Below are positions 44,389-53,435 of a DNA stretch of 64,000 bases, piece by piece. Origin of the DNA: Actinomadura rudentiformis (GTDB taxonomy: Bacteria > Actinomycetota > Actinomycetes > Streptosporangiales > Streptosporangiaceae); assembly GCF_008923185.1 (NCBI RefSeq), contig NZ_WBMT01000004.1, forward strand, positions 1 through 64,000, read 5' to 3'. The number at the start of each line of letters is the position of its first letter. Position 1 is the first letter of the stretch. Made by a program: the position numbers and the translations under genes. The notes under the pieces were generated by a model, which was not told where the DNA came from, ran no database searches, and saw only the letters and a list, made by a program, of their open reading frames with translations.

Positions 44389-45612
44389 TTACGCCACTGG
44401 CCACCACATCTGCCCCTCGGGTACGTCCTTGACGAACACGATCGCGTCACTGCTCGCCAGGTGAGCCGGATCCAGCGGGGAGTAGCCGTACCAGGGGGAC
44501 TCGCGGGGAGGGGGAGTCACGTCGCGGAGGATTTCGCTTAGCTGCCGGGCGTCGACCACGTATCGGTCTTCCGGGAGCGCGTAGAGGAGTCCTTCGATGG
44601 TGTCCGGGGGTGGAGTCTCCACGCCGCGGTGGCGGATCGTGCCGAGGGCCGTGGCCATGAAGGCGTACTCCTCGCCCAGTTGGGCGCTGACGATCGCCCC
44701 GGCGCTCCACCATTCCAGCGGAAGGTCGCCCATCCGCATCGAGCTCTTGTCCCGCTGGAGATGCCCGTTGTTCGCGTGCACCAGCGCCGGACCCCGCTCG
44801 GCGATGGCCAGCAGGTTGGCGGCCATCATCGAAGCCCGCGCCCCCAGCAGCCCTGCCATGCGGCTCGGTGACGTGTCAGCCATCCAGAAGTGGTAACGCA
44901 GCAGCCCTATGGCGGTACGACCGTACAGGCGTGCCCGGTCCCAACCGTCGCGTGAGGACGCCGCGATCAGGTGTGGCGTTTGCGTGTCAAGCAGGGCTAC
45001 CAGATCGTCGGCGAGCAGCCTCAGCTGTTCGGCCTCGGGGGTCTGTCCCACAGATTCGGACGGGTCCATCATCGCGGCGGGATTGGCCCACCGGTCGTCG
45101 GCGCCGAGCAGGCGGTCGAGCGTTTCCGCGGTGCAGGGAAGCAGGTCCGCGTCAACCCTGGCGGTGAGGTAGGCATGGAGTGCAGTGAGAGCCTGCCGAG
45201 GGCTGGCGGCGGCGGTGATCTCCAGCGGGCCGTCGAAACCGGCGAAGCGAAGCCGCTCTGATGCGGGCCGGCCGTTGTTGTACGCGCGCATCCACCGCAC
45301 AAGCTCGCGGTTGGCCGCGGACGCGCCGAACCCGTGGCTGAAGCCGCGTTCCATGGCCTCGTCGAGGGTGCCCGTGCCCGATGTGACGTAGTCGTCCACG
45401 ACCAGGCCCATCATGCAATCGCTCTCGATCGCGATCGTCCGGTAGCCCTCTCGCTCGACGAGCTGCCGGAAGAGCTCGTTCCGCAGCTCAAGCAGAACGT
45501 CCTCGCCGTGAGTGGGCTCACCCAATGCAAGCAACCGCGGCCGAGCCGGGAGCAGCCCCATAACCGAGGCAACGTCGACGACATGGGCGGCGTCTTTGAT
45601 CGCAGCAGTCAT
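44389..45612 (-). CDS. Erythromycin esterase (Ere)-family protein
   Basis: 407 residues. Ere signatures: LLALGEPTHGEDVLLELRNE (catalytic His region), AIESDCMMGLVVDDYV, GFGASAANRELVRWMRAYN and LVHANNGHLQRD. Characterised Ere enzymes open macrolide lactones; many relatives have other or unknown substrates. Divergent from a double-MerR regulator with a perfect palindrome between, so it is likely drug-inducible. Confidence 0.88.
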   Translation of the reverse strand: MTAAIKDAAHVVDVASVMGLLPARPRLLALGEPTHGEDVLLELRNELFRQLVEREGYRTIAIESDCMMGLVVDDYVTSGTGTLDEAMERGFSHGFGASAANRELVRWMRAYNNGRPASERLRFAGFDGPLEITAAASPRQALTALHAYLTARVDADLLPCTAETLDRLLGADDRWANPAAMMDPSESVGQTPEAEQLRLLADDLVALLDTQTPHLIAASSRDGWDRARLYGRTAIGLLRYHFWMADTSPSRMAGLLGARASMMAANLLAIAERGPALVHANNGHLQRDKSSMRMGDLPLEWWSAGAIVSAQLGEEYAFMATALGTIRHRGVETPPPDTIEGLLYALPEDRYVVDARQLSEILRDVTPPPRESPWYGYSPLDPAHLASSDAIVFVKDVPEGQMWWPVA

Positions 45613-45624
45613 GCCCTCAACGCT

Positions 45625-45641
45625 ATCGTTGAACCAACGAT
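45625..45641. promoter_or_regulatory. Operator between ere-like gene and MerR-type regulator
   Basis: Perfect palindrome ATCGTTGAACCAACGAT, 13 bp upstream of the ere-like start and 30 bp upstream of the proposed regulator start. Placed for control of both genes. Confidence 0.7.
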
Positions 45642-45670
45642 TGAAACTTATTCGCGATATTGGCAGGACA

Positions 45671-46426
45671 GTGCGGCGAAACCTTCAAAACGGTGAACAC
45701 CTAAGGCCGGTTGACCTGGCGCGTCGGCACGGGTTGTCCACGCAAGCGATCAGGAACTACGAGGCGGACGGGATCCTTCCGGCCGCCGACCGCACTCCGC
45801 ATGGCTACCGCACCTACACGCCGCTGCACGCGCAAGCCCTGCGCGCATTCCTCGCCCTCGTGCCCGGGCACGGCCACCAGACGGCCGCGTCGATCATGCA
45901 GGCGGTCAACCGCGACGCGACCGAGGACGCACTCCGGCTCATCGACGAAAGTCACGCCCAGCTTCTCGACGACCGCCGCACCTTGCAGGCCGTCGAAGCC
46001 GCGCTTCACGACCTCAGTCCCGTACCGCAAGAACGTGGCGACACGTTCGTCGGCCCTTTGGCGAAGAGGCTCGGTATCCGCCCGGCCACCCTGCGCAAAT
46101 GGGAACGCGCCGGCCTGGTCCACCCGCGCCGCGACCCGCAAACGGGCTACCGGGTCTACAGCGCGGCCGACGTGCGCGACGTCCTGCTCATCCACCAGCT
46201 CAGACGAGGCGGCTACCTGCTGGAGCAGATCTCCCCGCTCATCGCCCAAGTCCGCTCCGCCGGAGGCATCGCGCCCCTTGAGTCGACGCTGCGCGACTGG
46301 CATGCCCGCCTCTCGGCCCTCAGCCGCGCCATGCTCACCGGCGCCGCCGCACTGGACGCCTACCTCGACTGCCGACAGGAACCGCCCACTTCTCGTGAAC
46401 GGAAGGGCGGGTCGTGTCCTCTGTGA
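45671..46426 (+). CDS. Double MerR-domain regulator (TioE-like)
   Basis: 251 residues if started at GTG 45671 (AGGA upstream); the open frame extends further but would overlap the ere-like gene and the operator. Two MerR winged helices: LARRHGLSTQAIRNYEADGI (residues 13-32) and LAKRLGIRPATLRKWERAGL (about 134-153), each followed by the wing RTYTP/RVYSA. TioE/TioQ-like proteins of this kind control thiolactone or drug exporters. The probable target is the ere-like gene. Confidence 0.85.
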   Translation: MRRNLQNGEHLRPVDLARRHGLSTQAIRNYEADGILPAADRTPHGYRTYTPLHAQALRAFLALVPGHGHQTAASIMQAVNRDATEDALRLIDESHAQLLDDRRTLQAVEAALHDLSPVPQERGDTFVGPLAKRLGIRPATLRKWERAGLVHPRRDPQTGYRVYSAADVRDVLLIHQLRRGGYLLEQISPLIAQVRSAGGIAPLESTLRDWHARLSALSRAMLTGAAALDAYLDCRQEPPTSRERKGGSCPL

Positions 46427-46525
46427 GCTCCCGCAACCGCGCGATCTTGCGATCCATCTCATCGAGGTCGCTCATCGGCGGCACTCGTCTCCTGCTTGTG
46501 AAAGTCTCCTGCTTGTGAAAAGGGC

Positions 46526-46554
46526 GATGGAGGAGCGGGGCCCGCTCCTCCATC
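46526..46554. terminator. Bidirectional hairpin terminator
   Basis: GATGGAGGAGCGGG and CCCGCTCCTCCATC are perfect inverse copies around one base, between the convergent regulator gene and the secreted-protein gene. AAAAGGG precedes it, so it has an A-tract on one side (a U-tract for the minus strand). Confidence 0.8.
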
Positions 46555-46575
46555 ACGTCTGCACGGCACTCGCTG

Positions 46576-46983
46576 CTAGAACTTAACGGTCCTGGTCCCC
46601 GTGGTCTTGCAGAGCGGCCCATAAGCGGCATCCCACTTGCACGCCTTGACCTTGACCTTGAGCGACTTCTTGGAGGTCTTGGCCTTGTAGGAGTAGTTGG
46701 CAGTGTCGCCCTTGCCGTCCCACGTACCCCAGTCGTTGTAGCCGATGGTGACCACGGCGTTGCGCCCGTCCGCCTTGTTGTCGTAGATCTTGCCCTTCAC
46801 GTAGTGGCCGTCCTTGCAGTCCTTGGCATAGATGTTGGCGGCGGCACCCGTACCCGCGCCGATGGTCTTCACATACGTCCACTTGCAGGTGTAGGCCTCG
46901 GCGGCAGCCGGCAATGCCACCGCGCTGCCGGCAGCGATCGCGCCGACGAGAAGTGACCGGTTGACCAACCTCTTGATGCGCAT
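46576..46983 (-). CDS. Small secreted basic protein
   Basis: 135 residues with signal peptide (LLVGAIAAGSAVALPAAAEA). The mature domain is beta-rich, Lys-rich and has four cysteines (YTCKWTYVK, YAKDCKDGHYV, VKACKWDAAYG, PLCKTTGTR), enough for two disulfides. The C-terminus is basic (TRTVKF). Similar orphan secreted proteins are common in actinomycetes; an inhibitor or antimicrobial role is conceivable but unproven. Confidence 0.75.
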   Translation of the reverse strand: MRIKRLVNRSLLVGAIAAGSAVALPAAAEAYTCKWTYVKTIGAGTGAAANIYAKDCKDGHYVKGKIYDNKADGRNAVVTIGYNDWGTWDGKGDTANYSYKAKTSKKSLKVKVKACKWDAAYGPLCKTTGTRTVKF

Positions 46984-47234
46984 GGTGTCCCCTTCTGATG
47001 TGTTCGGTCGGTGACCGCGACCGGTTGCGTGTCAACGCCTCGGACCAGTGCCGACCGCATGTGCTCTGGCCCCTGATTGACAGCGCGTGGTGGCCTTGAC
47101 CAGGCATCCGGCACCGTCGCGGTCGCCGCGCCCGCCCGCCTCCCCGATCGGGTAGTCACAAGAGTTGCGGAGAGCGGTTGGAATCAAGTTGAGAAGTGGA
47201 TGGGACGCGGGTCAGCTTGGTTTCGCCGGCATCC

Positions 47235-47993
47235 CTAGGCGTCGCGCATGCGCAGCAGCAGGCCGCCGACTGACAGGGCCGCGATGGCCCACGCGGCGGT
47301 CACGCCGAGACCTGCCCAGGGGCTGATGGGCAGGCTGTGGAGATCGGTGGTGGCTTGGACGGCGAGCCCGGCGCTCATCGGCGCGATCTTCTGGAGCAGG
47401 CGCTGCCAGTACGGGTCGCTGATGGTCTGGACGAGGATGGGGACGATGTAGAGCAGGCCGAGGACGATCCCGATGCTGGTGGCGGAGTCCCGCATGGCGG
47501 TCGCGATACCGAGGCTGAGAAGGGCGATCAGGATCAGGTAGAGGACCGTTCCGACGACCGCGCGCATTGCCGGCCCGTTGGTCAGAGACAGGGCCTGGTC
47601 ACCGAGGTCGGGCAGGACGAGTCGCCCGGCGAGCACCGACCCGAGGACGGCGACCGTTCCACCGACGGCCACGACGCCGGTGAGAGTGATGGCCTTGGCC
47701 GCGAAGGCGATGGCTCGCCGCGGCACCGCCGCCAGGGTGGTGCGGATCATGCCCGAGCCGTACTCGCCGCTGACGATCAGCACTGCGAGGATGGCGACCA
47801 GCGCCTGGCCGATGTAGACGCCCATGAGGCTGAGCTTGGTCGTGTCACCGCCGCAGCCACTGGCCGTGCAGTTCACCACCGAGGTCGCCCCGGCGCTCAG
47901 GGCCACTGTCGCCGCGACGGTACCGACCAGGAGCCACAGAGGGCTGGGGACGGTCCGTATCTTCGTCCATTCCGCGTGCAATGCCACCCTCAT
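47235..47993 (-). CDS. ABC-2 type transporter permease 2
   Basis: 252 residues, six membrane helices, beginning with the typical amphipathic LHAEWTKIRTVPSPLWLLVG. VSGEYGSGMIRTTLAAVPRR is the conserved loop after helix 2. Overlaps the upstream permease (ATGA). Part of a three-gene exporter facing a two-component system. Confidence 0.88.
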   Translation of the reverse strand: MRVALHAEWTKIRTVPSPLWLLVGTVAATVALSAGATSVVNCTASGCGGDTTKLSLMGVYIGQALVAILAVLIVSGEYGSGMIRTTLAAVPRRAIAFAAKAITLTGVVAVGGTVAVLGSVLAGRLVLPDLGDQALSLTNGPAMRAVVGTVLYLILIALLSLGIATAMRDSATSIGIVLGLLYIVPILVQTISDPYWQRLLQKIAPMSAGLAVQATTDLHSLPISPWAGLGVTAAWAIAALSVGGLLLRMRDA

Positions 47994-49519
47994 GCGTCCC
48001 TCCTGTTGAGAAGGACGGTGGCCACGGCCAGGCTTACCAGCGCATAGCCGGCCAGCACGGCGAACCCGGCCCATGGCGCCAGCGGATAGTAGCCGTAGTA
48101 CGGCGTGTAGTTGCTCGCGACGTGGTCATACGGCACGAGCGTCTGCTGGACGGCGAAGGCTGCGACCGGTGTCACCGTGGCCAGTCCCTTCGACACGCCC
48201 GCGGGTATGAACGGGATGGCGATCAGGATGTAGGGCAGCACGATGGCCACGATGACGGTGGTGACGGCGCCCGCACTGTGCCGGAAGATGGCGCCGACGG
48301 ACAGGGCCAGGACCGAGGCGGTCGCGAGCAGTGCCGCGGTCCCGAGCGCCACCCGCAGTTCGGTCAAGGACGACACCGGGAAGATGTAGACGCCGTTGCG
48401 CCGGGCGAGCCGTTCACCGAGCGGAGTCGCGCAGATCGCACCCACCGACCCGGCGACGAAGGTGACGGCCCACAACACGATCGCCTTGGCCACCAGCACC
48501 CGGCTCCGCCTCGGACTCGCAGCCAGGGTGAGGTGGATCATCTTGTTCCGGTACTCCGCAGTGATGAACAGCGCACCCACGACGATCACTGCGATCAGCG
48601 CGGCGAACGTGCCGGTGAGGATCTCCCGGAGGTGGGCGCCGGTTGGCAAGCTGTCGCGGACAGCGGGTGCCATATCGCCGGCGCCGGTCACCGTGAACCG
48701 GCCGTTGGATTCGGTGAACGAGCCCGACGTGCTCTCCGGGTAGCCGGCGAAGCTGGGGGATTCGGCCCCTACCTGACCGCCTGTCCAGGTGCTCCCGGCC
48801 AAGCCGCCCTGGATACGAAGATCGCCGAAGGTGGCCGTGGACACGCTGCCGGCCGTACCCCCGCCGCCCACGGCAGCCGGAGAGGCGACGAACAGCCCGA
48901 CCTGCGCGGTCGGTCCGAGCCCGCTCACGCGCGTGGTGCCCACCTTGGTCCAGTGCGTGCCGTCGGCGGAGGCATGGCCGGTGATCGTGTCGCCCGAGCG
49001 GTCCAGCCGCAGCCAGCGGACAGACGCGGTGGAGACAGGATCGGGGAGACCGGCCGTGTCGTTGACGTAGTTGTCCTGCATCCGTACGCCGTGGCTGCCG
49101 GTGGCCATGATCGCTGCGTAGGGCGATCCCTGGCGGGTGCTCTGCTTGATGATGAGCCCGGCCTTTGCCCACGGCACGATGCCGGGCCGGAGATCCCCGG
49201 GGCCCTTGGGGATGCTGCTCTTGAGCGCGGAGACGGAGACCGAGATGCTGCCGTTTCCGGCGAGCGGCTGGTGCACGAAGTAGAAGCTGTCGGTGACCGG
49301 CCCACCGCCCGGTCCGATCGGCACGGGGGATGAGCCCTTCTGATTGCTACTGACCCCGGCGAGCACGGCGAACAGCACCACCATCAACGCCGCCACCATC
49401 ATGCCGATCACCCAGCCGAGGGCCGTCCGGAACTTGGTCCATTCCGCGTGCAGCACCTGGAGGAAGCCGTACCGCCCGGCCTTTGGGCTGGGTCGGTGAC
49501 GCGTAACGGTAGAGGTCAC
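47990..49519 (-). CDS. ABC-2 type permease 1 with extracytoplasmic lectin-like insert
   Basis: 509 residues. LHAEWTKFRTALGWVIGMMV begins helix 1; the next ~230 residues face outside; the remaining five helices follow from about residue 275. The insert (about 65-210) reads WAKAGLIIKQSTRQGSPYAA, VRWLRLDRSGDTITGHASAD and THWTKVGTTRVSGLG, the pattern of DUF1349/concanavalin-like beta-sandwiches that bind carbohydrate. This domain is unusual in a permease and may sense or bind the substrate. Confidence 0.85.
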   Translation of the reverse strand: MTSTVTRHRPSPKAGRYGFLQVLHAEWTKFRTALGWVIGMMVAALMVVLFAVLAGVSSNQKGSSPVPIGPGGGPVTDSFYFVHQPLAGNGSISVSVSALKSSIPKGPGDLRPGIVPWAKAGLIIKQSTRQGSPYAAIMATGSHGVRMQDNYVNDTAGLPDPVSTASVRWLRLDRSGDTITGHASADGTHWTKVGTTRVSGLGPTAQVGLFVASPAAVGGGGTAGSVSTATFGDLRIQGGLAGSTWTGGQVGAESPSFAGYPESTSGSFTESNGRFTVTGAGDMAPAVRDSLPTGAHLREILTGTFAALIAVIVVGALFITAEYRNKMIHLTLAASPRRSRVLVAKAIVLWAVTFVAGSVGAICATPLGERLARRNGVYIFPVSSLTELRVALGTAALLATASVLALSVGAIFRHSAGAVTTVIVAIVLPYILIAIPFIPAGVSKGLATVTPVAAFAVQQTLVPYDHVASNYTPYYGYYPLAPWAGFAVLAGYALVSLAVATVLLNRRDA

Positions 49520-50451
49520 CGTCGTACCTCCGTGGGGGTCGCGGCGCGGAACTCGACCGCCTCGCGGGTGAGGTCCAAGTAGACGTCTTCCAGGGTGGCG
49601 CGGTGCGCTGATACCTCAGAGAACGGCACCGCGCTCTCGTTGAGCACCGTCACGATCCGATCCGCAGGCAGGCCGGAAACGGCAATGGTGTCGCGGCCGG
49701 TGGCCGCCACGGTGGCGCCGGCACGCGCGAGCACCTTCATCGCGTGCGCCCCGGCCGTGGTACGCAGGGCCACCCGGTTCCCGGACGCGGCGGCGATCAG
49801 CTCGGCCACGCCGGCGTCGGCGATGGCCTTGCCACGCCCCACCACGACGAGATGATCGGCTGTGTCCTGCACCTCGCTCATCAGGTGGCTGGAGACCAGC
49901 ACGGCGCGGCCCTGAGCCGCCAGCGACCGCAGGAAGCCGCGCATCCAGATGATGCCGTCGGGGTCCATGCCGTTGAACGGCTCATCGAGCATGATGATCG
50001 GCGGGTCGCCCAGCAGGGCCGCGGCGATCCCGAGCCGCTGCCGCATGCCGAGCGAGTAGCCGCCCGCCTTGCGCCGGGCCGCCGAGGCCAGGCCGACCTC
50101 CTCGATCACCTGGTCCACCCGCCGCGCGGCCAAGCCCTGCGAATGCGCCAGCCACAGCAGGTGGTTCCGCCCGCTGCGGCCGGGGTGCAGCGCCGCCGCG
50201 TCCAGCAGTGACCCGACATGGGTCAGCGGGTGCCGGAGACTGCGGTACGGCCGGCCATCGATCAGCGCGGTGCCCTCCTCCACCGCGTCGAGGCCGAGGA
50301 TCACCCGCATCGTGGTGGACTTCCCGGCCCCGTTCGGCCCCAGAAAGCCGGTCACCAGGCCCGGCCGGACGGAAAAGGACATGCCGTCGAGGGCGAGGGT
50401 CGGCCCATACCGCTTGCGCAGTCCGGCGACGACGATCCCTGGCGCGCTCAT
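49516..50451 (-). CDS. ABC transporter ATP-binding protein
   Basis: 311 residues from ATG 50451. Walker A GFLGPNGAGKSTTMRVILGL (residues 36-55), signature YSLGMRQRLGIAAALL, Walker B IIMLDEPFNGMD, H-loop VLVSSHLMSEV. Drug/antibiotic (BcrA/DrrA-like) group. First gene of the exporter operon; overlaps permease 1. Confidence 0.93.
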   Translation of the reverse strand: MSAPGIVVAGLRKRYGPTLALDGMSFSVRPGLVTGFLGPNGAGKSTTMRVILGLDAVEEGTALIDGRPYRSLRHPLTHVGSLLDAAALHPGRSGRNHLLWLAHSQGLAARRVDQVIEEVGLASAARRKAGGYSLGMRQRLGIAAALLGDPPIIMLDEPFNGMDPDGIIWMRGFLRSLAAQGRAVLVSSHLMSEVQDTADHLVVVGRGKAIADAGVAELIAAASGNRVALRTTAGAHAMKVLARAGATVAATGRDTIAVSGLPADRIVTVLNESAVPFSEVSAHRATLEDVYLDLTREAVEFRAATPTEVRR

Positions 50452-50634
50452 CGCGGCGAGCTCACGGTTCGAAATGGAATCATGCCGACGGTTGTACGCG
50501 GCGCCCGGTTCCAGCCCGGTCGCAGCGGCTGCGACCCGGTTGCGACCCTGGGTCTGGCATCGTCGGATCATGGCATCTCAACCCGGCGGCCGCTCCGCAC
50601 GCCTCGCCCGTACGACAACCGGTGGTGGGCGGCG

Positions 50635-51297
50635 TTGAGGGTCCTCGTCGTCGAGGACTTCGAGGTCCTCGCCCGCTCCATCGGAACGGGGCTGCGCCAC
50701 GAGGGCATGGCCGTCGACGTCGTCCTGGACGGAATCGCCGCCCTCGACCGCCTGGCCGTCACCCGCTACGAGGTGGTGATCCTCGACCGCGACCTGCCCG
50801 GCGTCCACGGGGACGAGATCTGCCGGCAGCTCGCCCACGGCCGCTGCGAGACCCGTGTACTGATGCTCACCGCCTCCGACACGATCGAGGACCGCGTCGA
50901 CGGGCTCAGCCTCGGCGCCGACGACTACCTGTCCAAGCCGTTCGCGTTCGCCGAACTCGTCGCCCGCGTCCGTGCTCTGGCCCGCCGCGCCACCCCGCCG
51001 GTCCCGCCCACCCTGGCCTGCGGGGACATCACCCTCGATCCGGCCCGCCGCACCGCGTTCCGGGCCGGCCGGCGCCTGGAGCTGAGCCCCAAGGAGTTCT
51101 CCCTGCTCGAATGCCTGCTCGCCGCGCCCGGCCTGGTCATTTCCGCTGAGGAGCTGCTCGAACGCGTCTGGGACGAGGCCGCCGACCCGTTCAGCAGCGC
51201 CGTCAAGCACACCATGCACCGGTTGCGGGCCAAGCTCGGCGACCCGCCCGTGATCGAGACCATCCGCGAAGGCGGCTACCGCATCGGATCGTCATGA
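50635..51297 (+). CDS. OmpR-type response regulator
   Basis: 220 residues from a TTG start (50635). Receiver with Asp51 (YEVVILDRDLPG), Lys in DDYLSKPFAFAELVAR, and an OmpR winged helix (LELSPKEFSLLECLLAAPGL). Divergent from the ABC exporter (184-bp gap) and overlapping the kinase gene (ATGA), so it probably induces the exporter. Confidence 0.92.
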   Translation: MRVLVVEDFEVLARSIGTGLRHEGMAVDVVLDGIAALDRLAVTRYEVVILDRDLPGVHGDEICRQLAHGRCETRVLMLTASDTIEDRVDGLSLGADDYLSKPFAFAELVARVRALARRATPPVPPTLACGDITLDPARRTAFRAGRRLELSPKEFSLLECLLAAPGLVISAEELLERVWDEAADPFSSAVKHTMHRLRAKLGDPPVIETIREGGYRIGSS

Positions 51298-52412
51298 CCG
51301 CCAGGAGGTCGCTGCAGGCGCGGCTCGCGCTCGCCTACGCGGCGGGCATCTACGCCGCCGGGGTCTTCGTGCTCGTCTTCGTGGGCGTCTCGCTCCTCAG
51401 CGTCGATGCGGCCACGCCCAAAGGCCACCCTTCAACCGTGAGCAGCGGAACCGGGCCCGGTATCAGCCTGACCCAGCTCCTCACTGGATCCGCCGTCGCC
51501 CTGGTCGTGCTGATCCCCGTCGCCCTGGCTCTCGGCTGGTTCGTCGCCGGCCGGTTCCTGCACCCGCTGCGCGCCATCACCACCACCGCCAAAATCATCT
51601 CCGCCGGAGACCTCCACCGCCGCCTCGACCTGGGCGAGCCCACGGACGAGCTGACCGAGCTCGGCCACACGCTCGACGACCTGTTCGCCCGCCTTCAAGC
51701 CTCGTTCGACGCCCAACGCCACTTCGTCGCCAACGCCTCCCATGAGCTGCGCACCCCCCTCGCCGGCCTGCGCACCCTCCTCGAAGTCGCCCTTGCCGAC
51801 CCCGACGCCGACGCCGACACCCTGCGCTCGGCCTGCCAGGAGGCCCTCGCCCTGGGCGAACACCAGGAACGGCTCGTCAGGGCACTGCTCGTCCTCGCCA
51901 CCAGCGAGCGCGGGATCTCTCGCCGGGACACCCTCGACCTCGCTCAAGTCGTCGAAGGAGTGCTCGCCTCCCGCCGCGACCAAGCAGCGGAAAGAGGCAT
52001 CAACCTCGCCGAACACCTGTCTCCCGCGGTGACGGCCGGGGACCCGAGACTGCTCGAAAGCCTCGTCGCCAACCTCATCGACAACGCCATCCGCCACAAC
52101 CACGCAAACGGGCACGTCAAGATCGCCACTCAGACCTCCGGCACGCAGGCGACCCTCACGGTCACCAACAGCGGGCCGGCCATCCCCGACCACCAGATCC
52201 AGCGCCTCTTTCAACCCTTCCAAAAACTGGCACCTGATCGTCACGGCCGCCACGACGGCTACGGTCTTGGCCTCGCCATCGTCAACGCCGTCACCCAAGC
52301 TCACCACGCCACCCTCACCACGAACGCACCCCCCGAAGGCGGCCTGTCCATAGCCGTACAGTTCGCGCACGCATCCCGTCCAAACCTCCAACCCCAAAAG
52401 GGCAACCGGTAG
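51294..52412 (+). CDS. Sensor histidine kinase
   Basis: 372 residues. Two membrane helices (13-36 and 64-88) around a short extracytoplasmic loop of about 28 residues, HAMP, His150 in FVANASHELRTPLAGLRTLL, N-box VANLIDNAIRHN, and HDGYGLGLAIVNAVTQAHH. The short loop is typical of kinases that sense within the membrane or through a partner transporter. Confidence 0.92.
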   Translation: MTARRSLQARLALAYAAGIYAAGVFVLVFVGVSLLSVDAATPKGHPSTVSSGTGPGISLTQLLTGSAVALVVLIPVALALGWFVAGRFLHPLRAITTTAKIISAGDLHRRLDLGEPTDELTELGHTLDDLFARLQASFDAQRHFVANASHELRTPLAGLRTLLEVALADPDADADTLRSACQEALALGEHQERLVRALLVLATSERGISRRDTLDLAQVVEGVLASRRDQAAERGINLAEHLSPAVTAGDPRLLESLVANLIDNAIRHNHANGHVKIATQTSGTQATLTVTNSGPAIPDHQIQRLFQPFQKLAPDRHGRHDGYGLGLAIVNAVTQAHHATLTTNAPPEGGLSIAVQFAHASRPNLQPQKGNR

Positions 52413-52418
52413 ACCGGG

Positions 52419-52926
52419 GTGGCGGCGTTCGCGTGGGTGCGTGCCTGTACGGGTTCCGCGCCTGTTCGGGTCCGCGCCCATCTGCCGTACCCGGCGCTGG
52501 TGGTCGACGGACACTGGAACGTGATCTCCGCGAACCGAGCGAGTGAGGCGCTGTTCGGCCAACTGGTCGGCACCAACCTGGCCCGCCGCTACTTCGCCCA
52601 CCCCGAGGCCGCCGCGACGATGATCGTGAACTGGCCAGAGGTCGCCTGGGCCGGACTGGCCCGGCTCCATCACCAGCTCGCCCAGGCACCCTTCGATGAA
52701 GAACTGCGCGAGCTCGCCGACCTCGCCGAATCGGCGGTCTCCGGTCTTGCCCGCCCGGCGGCACCACCTTCCGAGCTGGTGGTGTGCCCCTGGTTCCGGG
52801 CGGGCGAGCAGGTGGTGCGCACGATCGGGATGGTCGCCCGCTTCGACGCGGCCGTCGAGGTCACCCTGGACGAGCTGCGCATCGAGCTGACCTACCCGCA
52901 GGACGCGACCGGCCGGTCGCCGTCAT
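52419..52926 (+). pseudogene. XRE-type regulator remnant: MmyB-like ligand domain only
   Basis: About 165 codons: RVRAHLPYPALVVDGHWNVI, SANRASEALFGQLVG, TMIVNWPEVAWAGLARLHHQ and VCPWFRAGEQVVRTIGMVAR. This is the C-terminal MmyB-like domain of an actinobacterial XRE regulator. The N-terminal helix-turn-helix is missing and the C-terminal end runs off into unrelated sequence. Confidence 0.7.
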
Positions 52927-53006
52927 TTAGTCAAACTAATCACACTATGAGGCCTACATCATCAGCCTTCATGGTGCATGGAATTCAGCATCGGCGTTGG
53001 CAGTAA

Positions 53007-53435
53007 TCAGATGAAATGTGGCGGTCAATCGGATGGTATCGCTGTGCCGGATCCGTGATGATCAGGACAGTCCGTTCGGGTCGCCCGGTGCGGCGATGGC
53101 CAACTGCCATGGTCCTGGCTGTGCCCCCCGCCGCTGCGGCCGGAGCTCTCTCAAAGCGCTGGCCTCAATACTGGGCGAACCGCAGACCGGAGGAGACAGG
53201 GTGAGCGTCGACCTCGTGATCATCAACGGTGACCAGTGTGCATGCCCGTCTGCCCGCGCGCGCAACCGAAACGAATCCGAACGCCTAACAGACGTCACAG
53301 TCCATTGTTCGGTGCCAGATTAGCCGCGGCACAGAGGCAGTTCTAACGTCCTATATGGCCGAACTATGCCGTGCACGGTGGTGCGGCAGCACGTCCCCAT
53401 GGAAGCTGTATTCCATTCATCGGGAAAGGTGAAGC
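53007..53435. other. 429-bp gap upstream of the fulvocin-related gene
   Basis: No gene-like frame. AT-rich patches (53335-53370, around CCTATATGGCC) may hold the promoter of the gene at 53436; a GAAAGG ribosome site precedes its ATG. Confidence 0.4.

Noticed and set aside
46335..46475. 46-codon minus-strand frame (SDLDEMDRKIARLRELTE) antisense to the regulator's end
   Set aside because: Ribosome site is 13 nt away, no homology recalled, and it overlaps a real gene; left out of the gene list.
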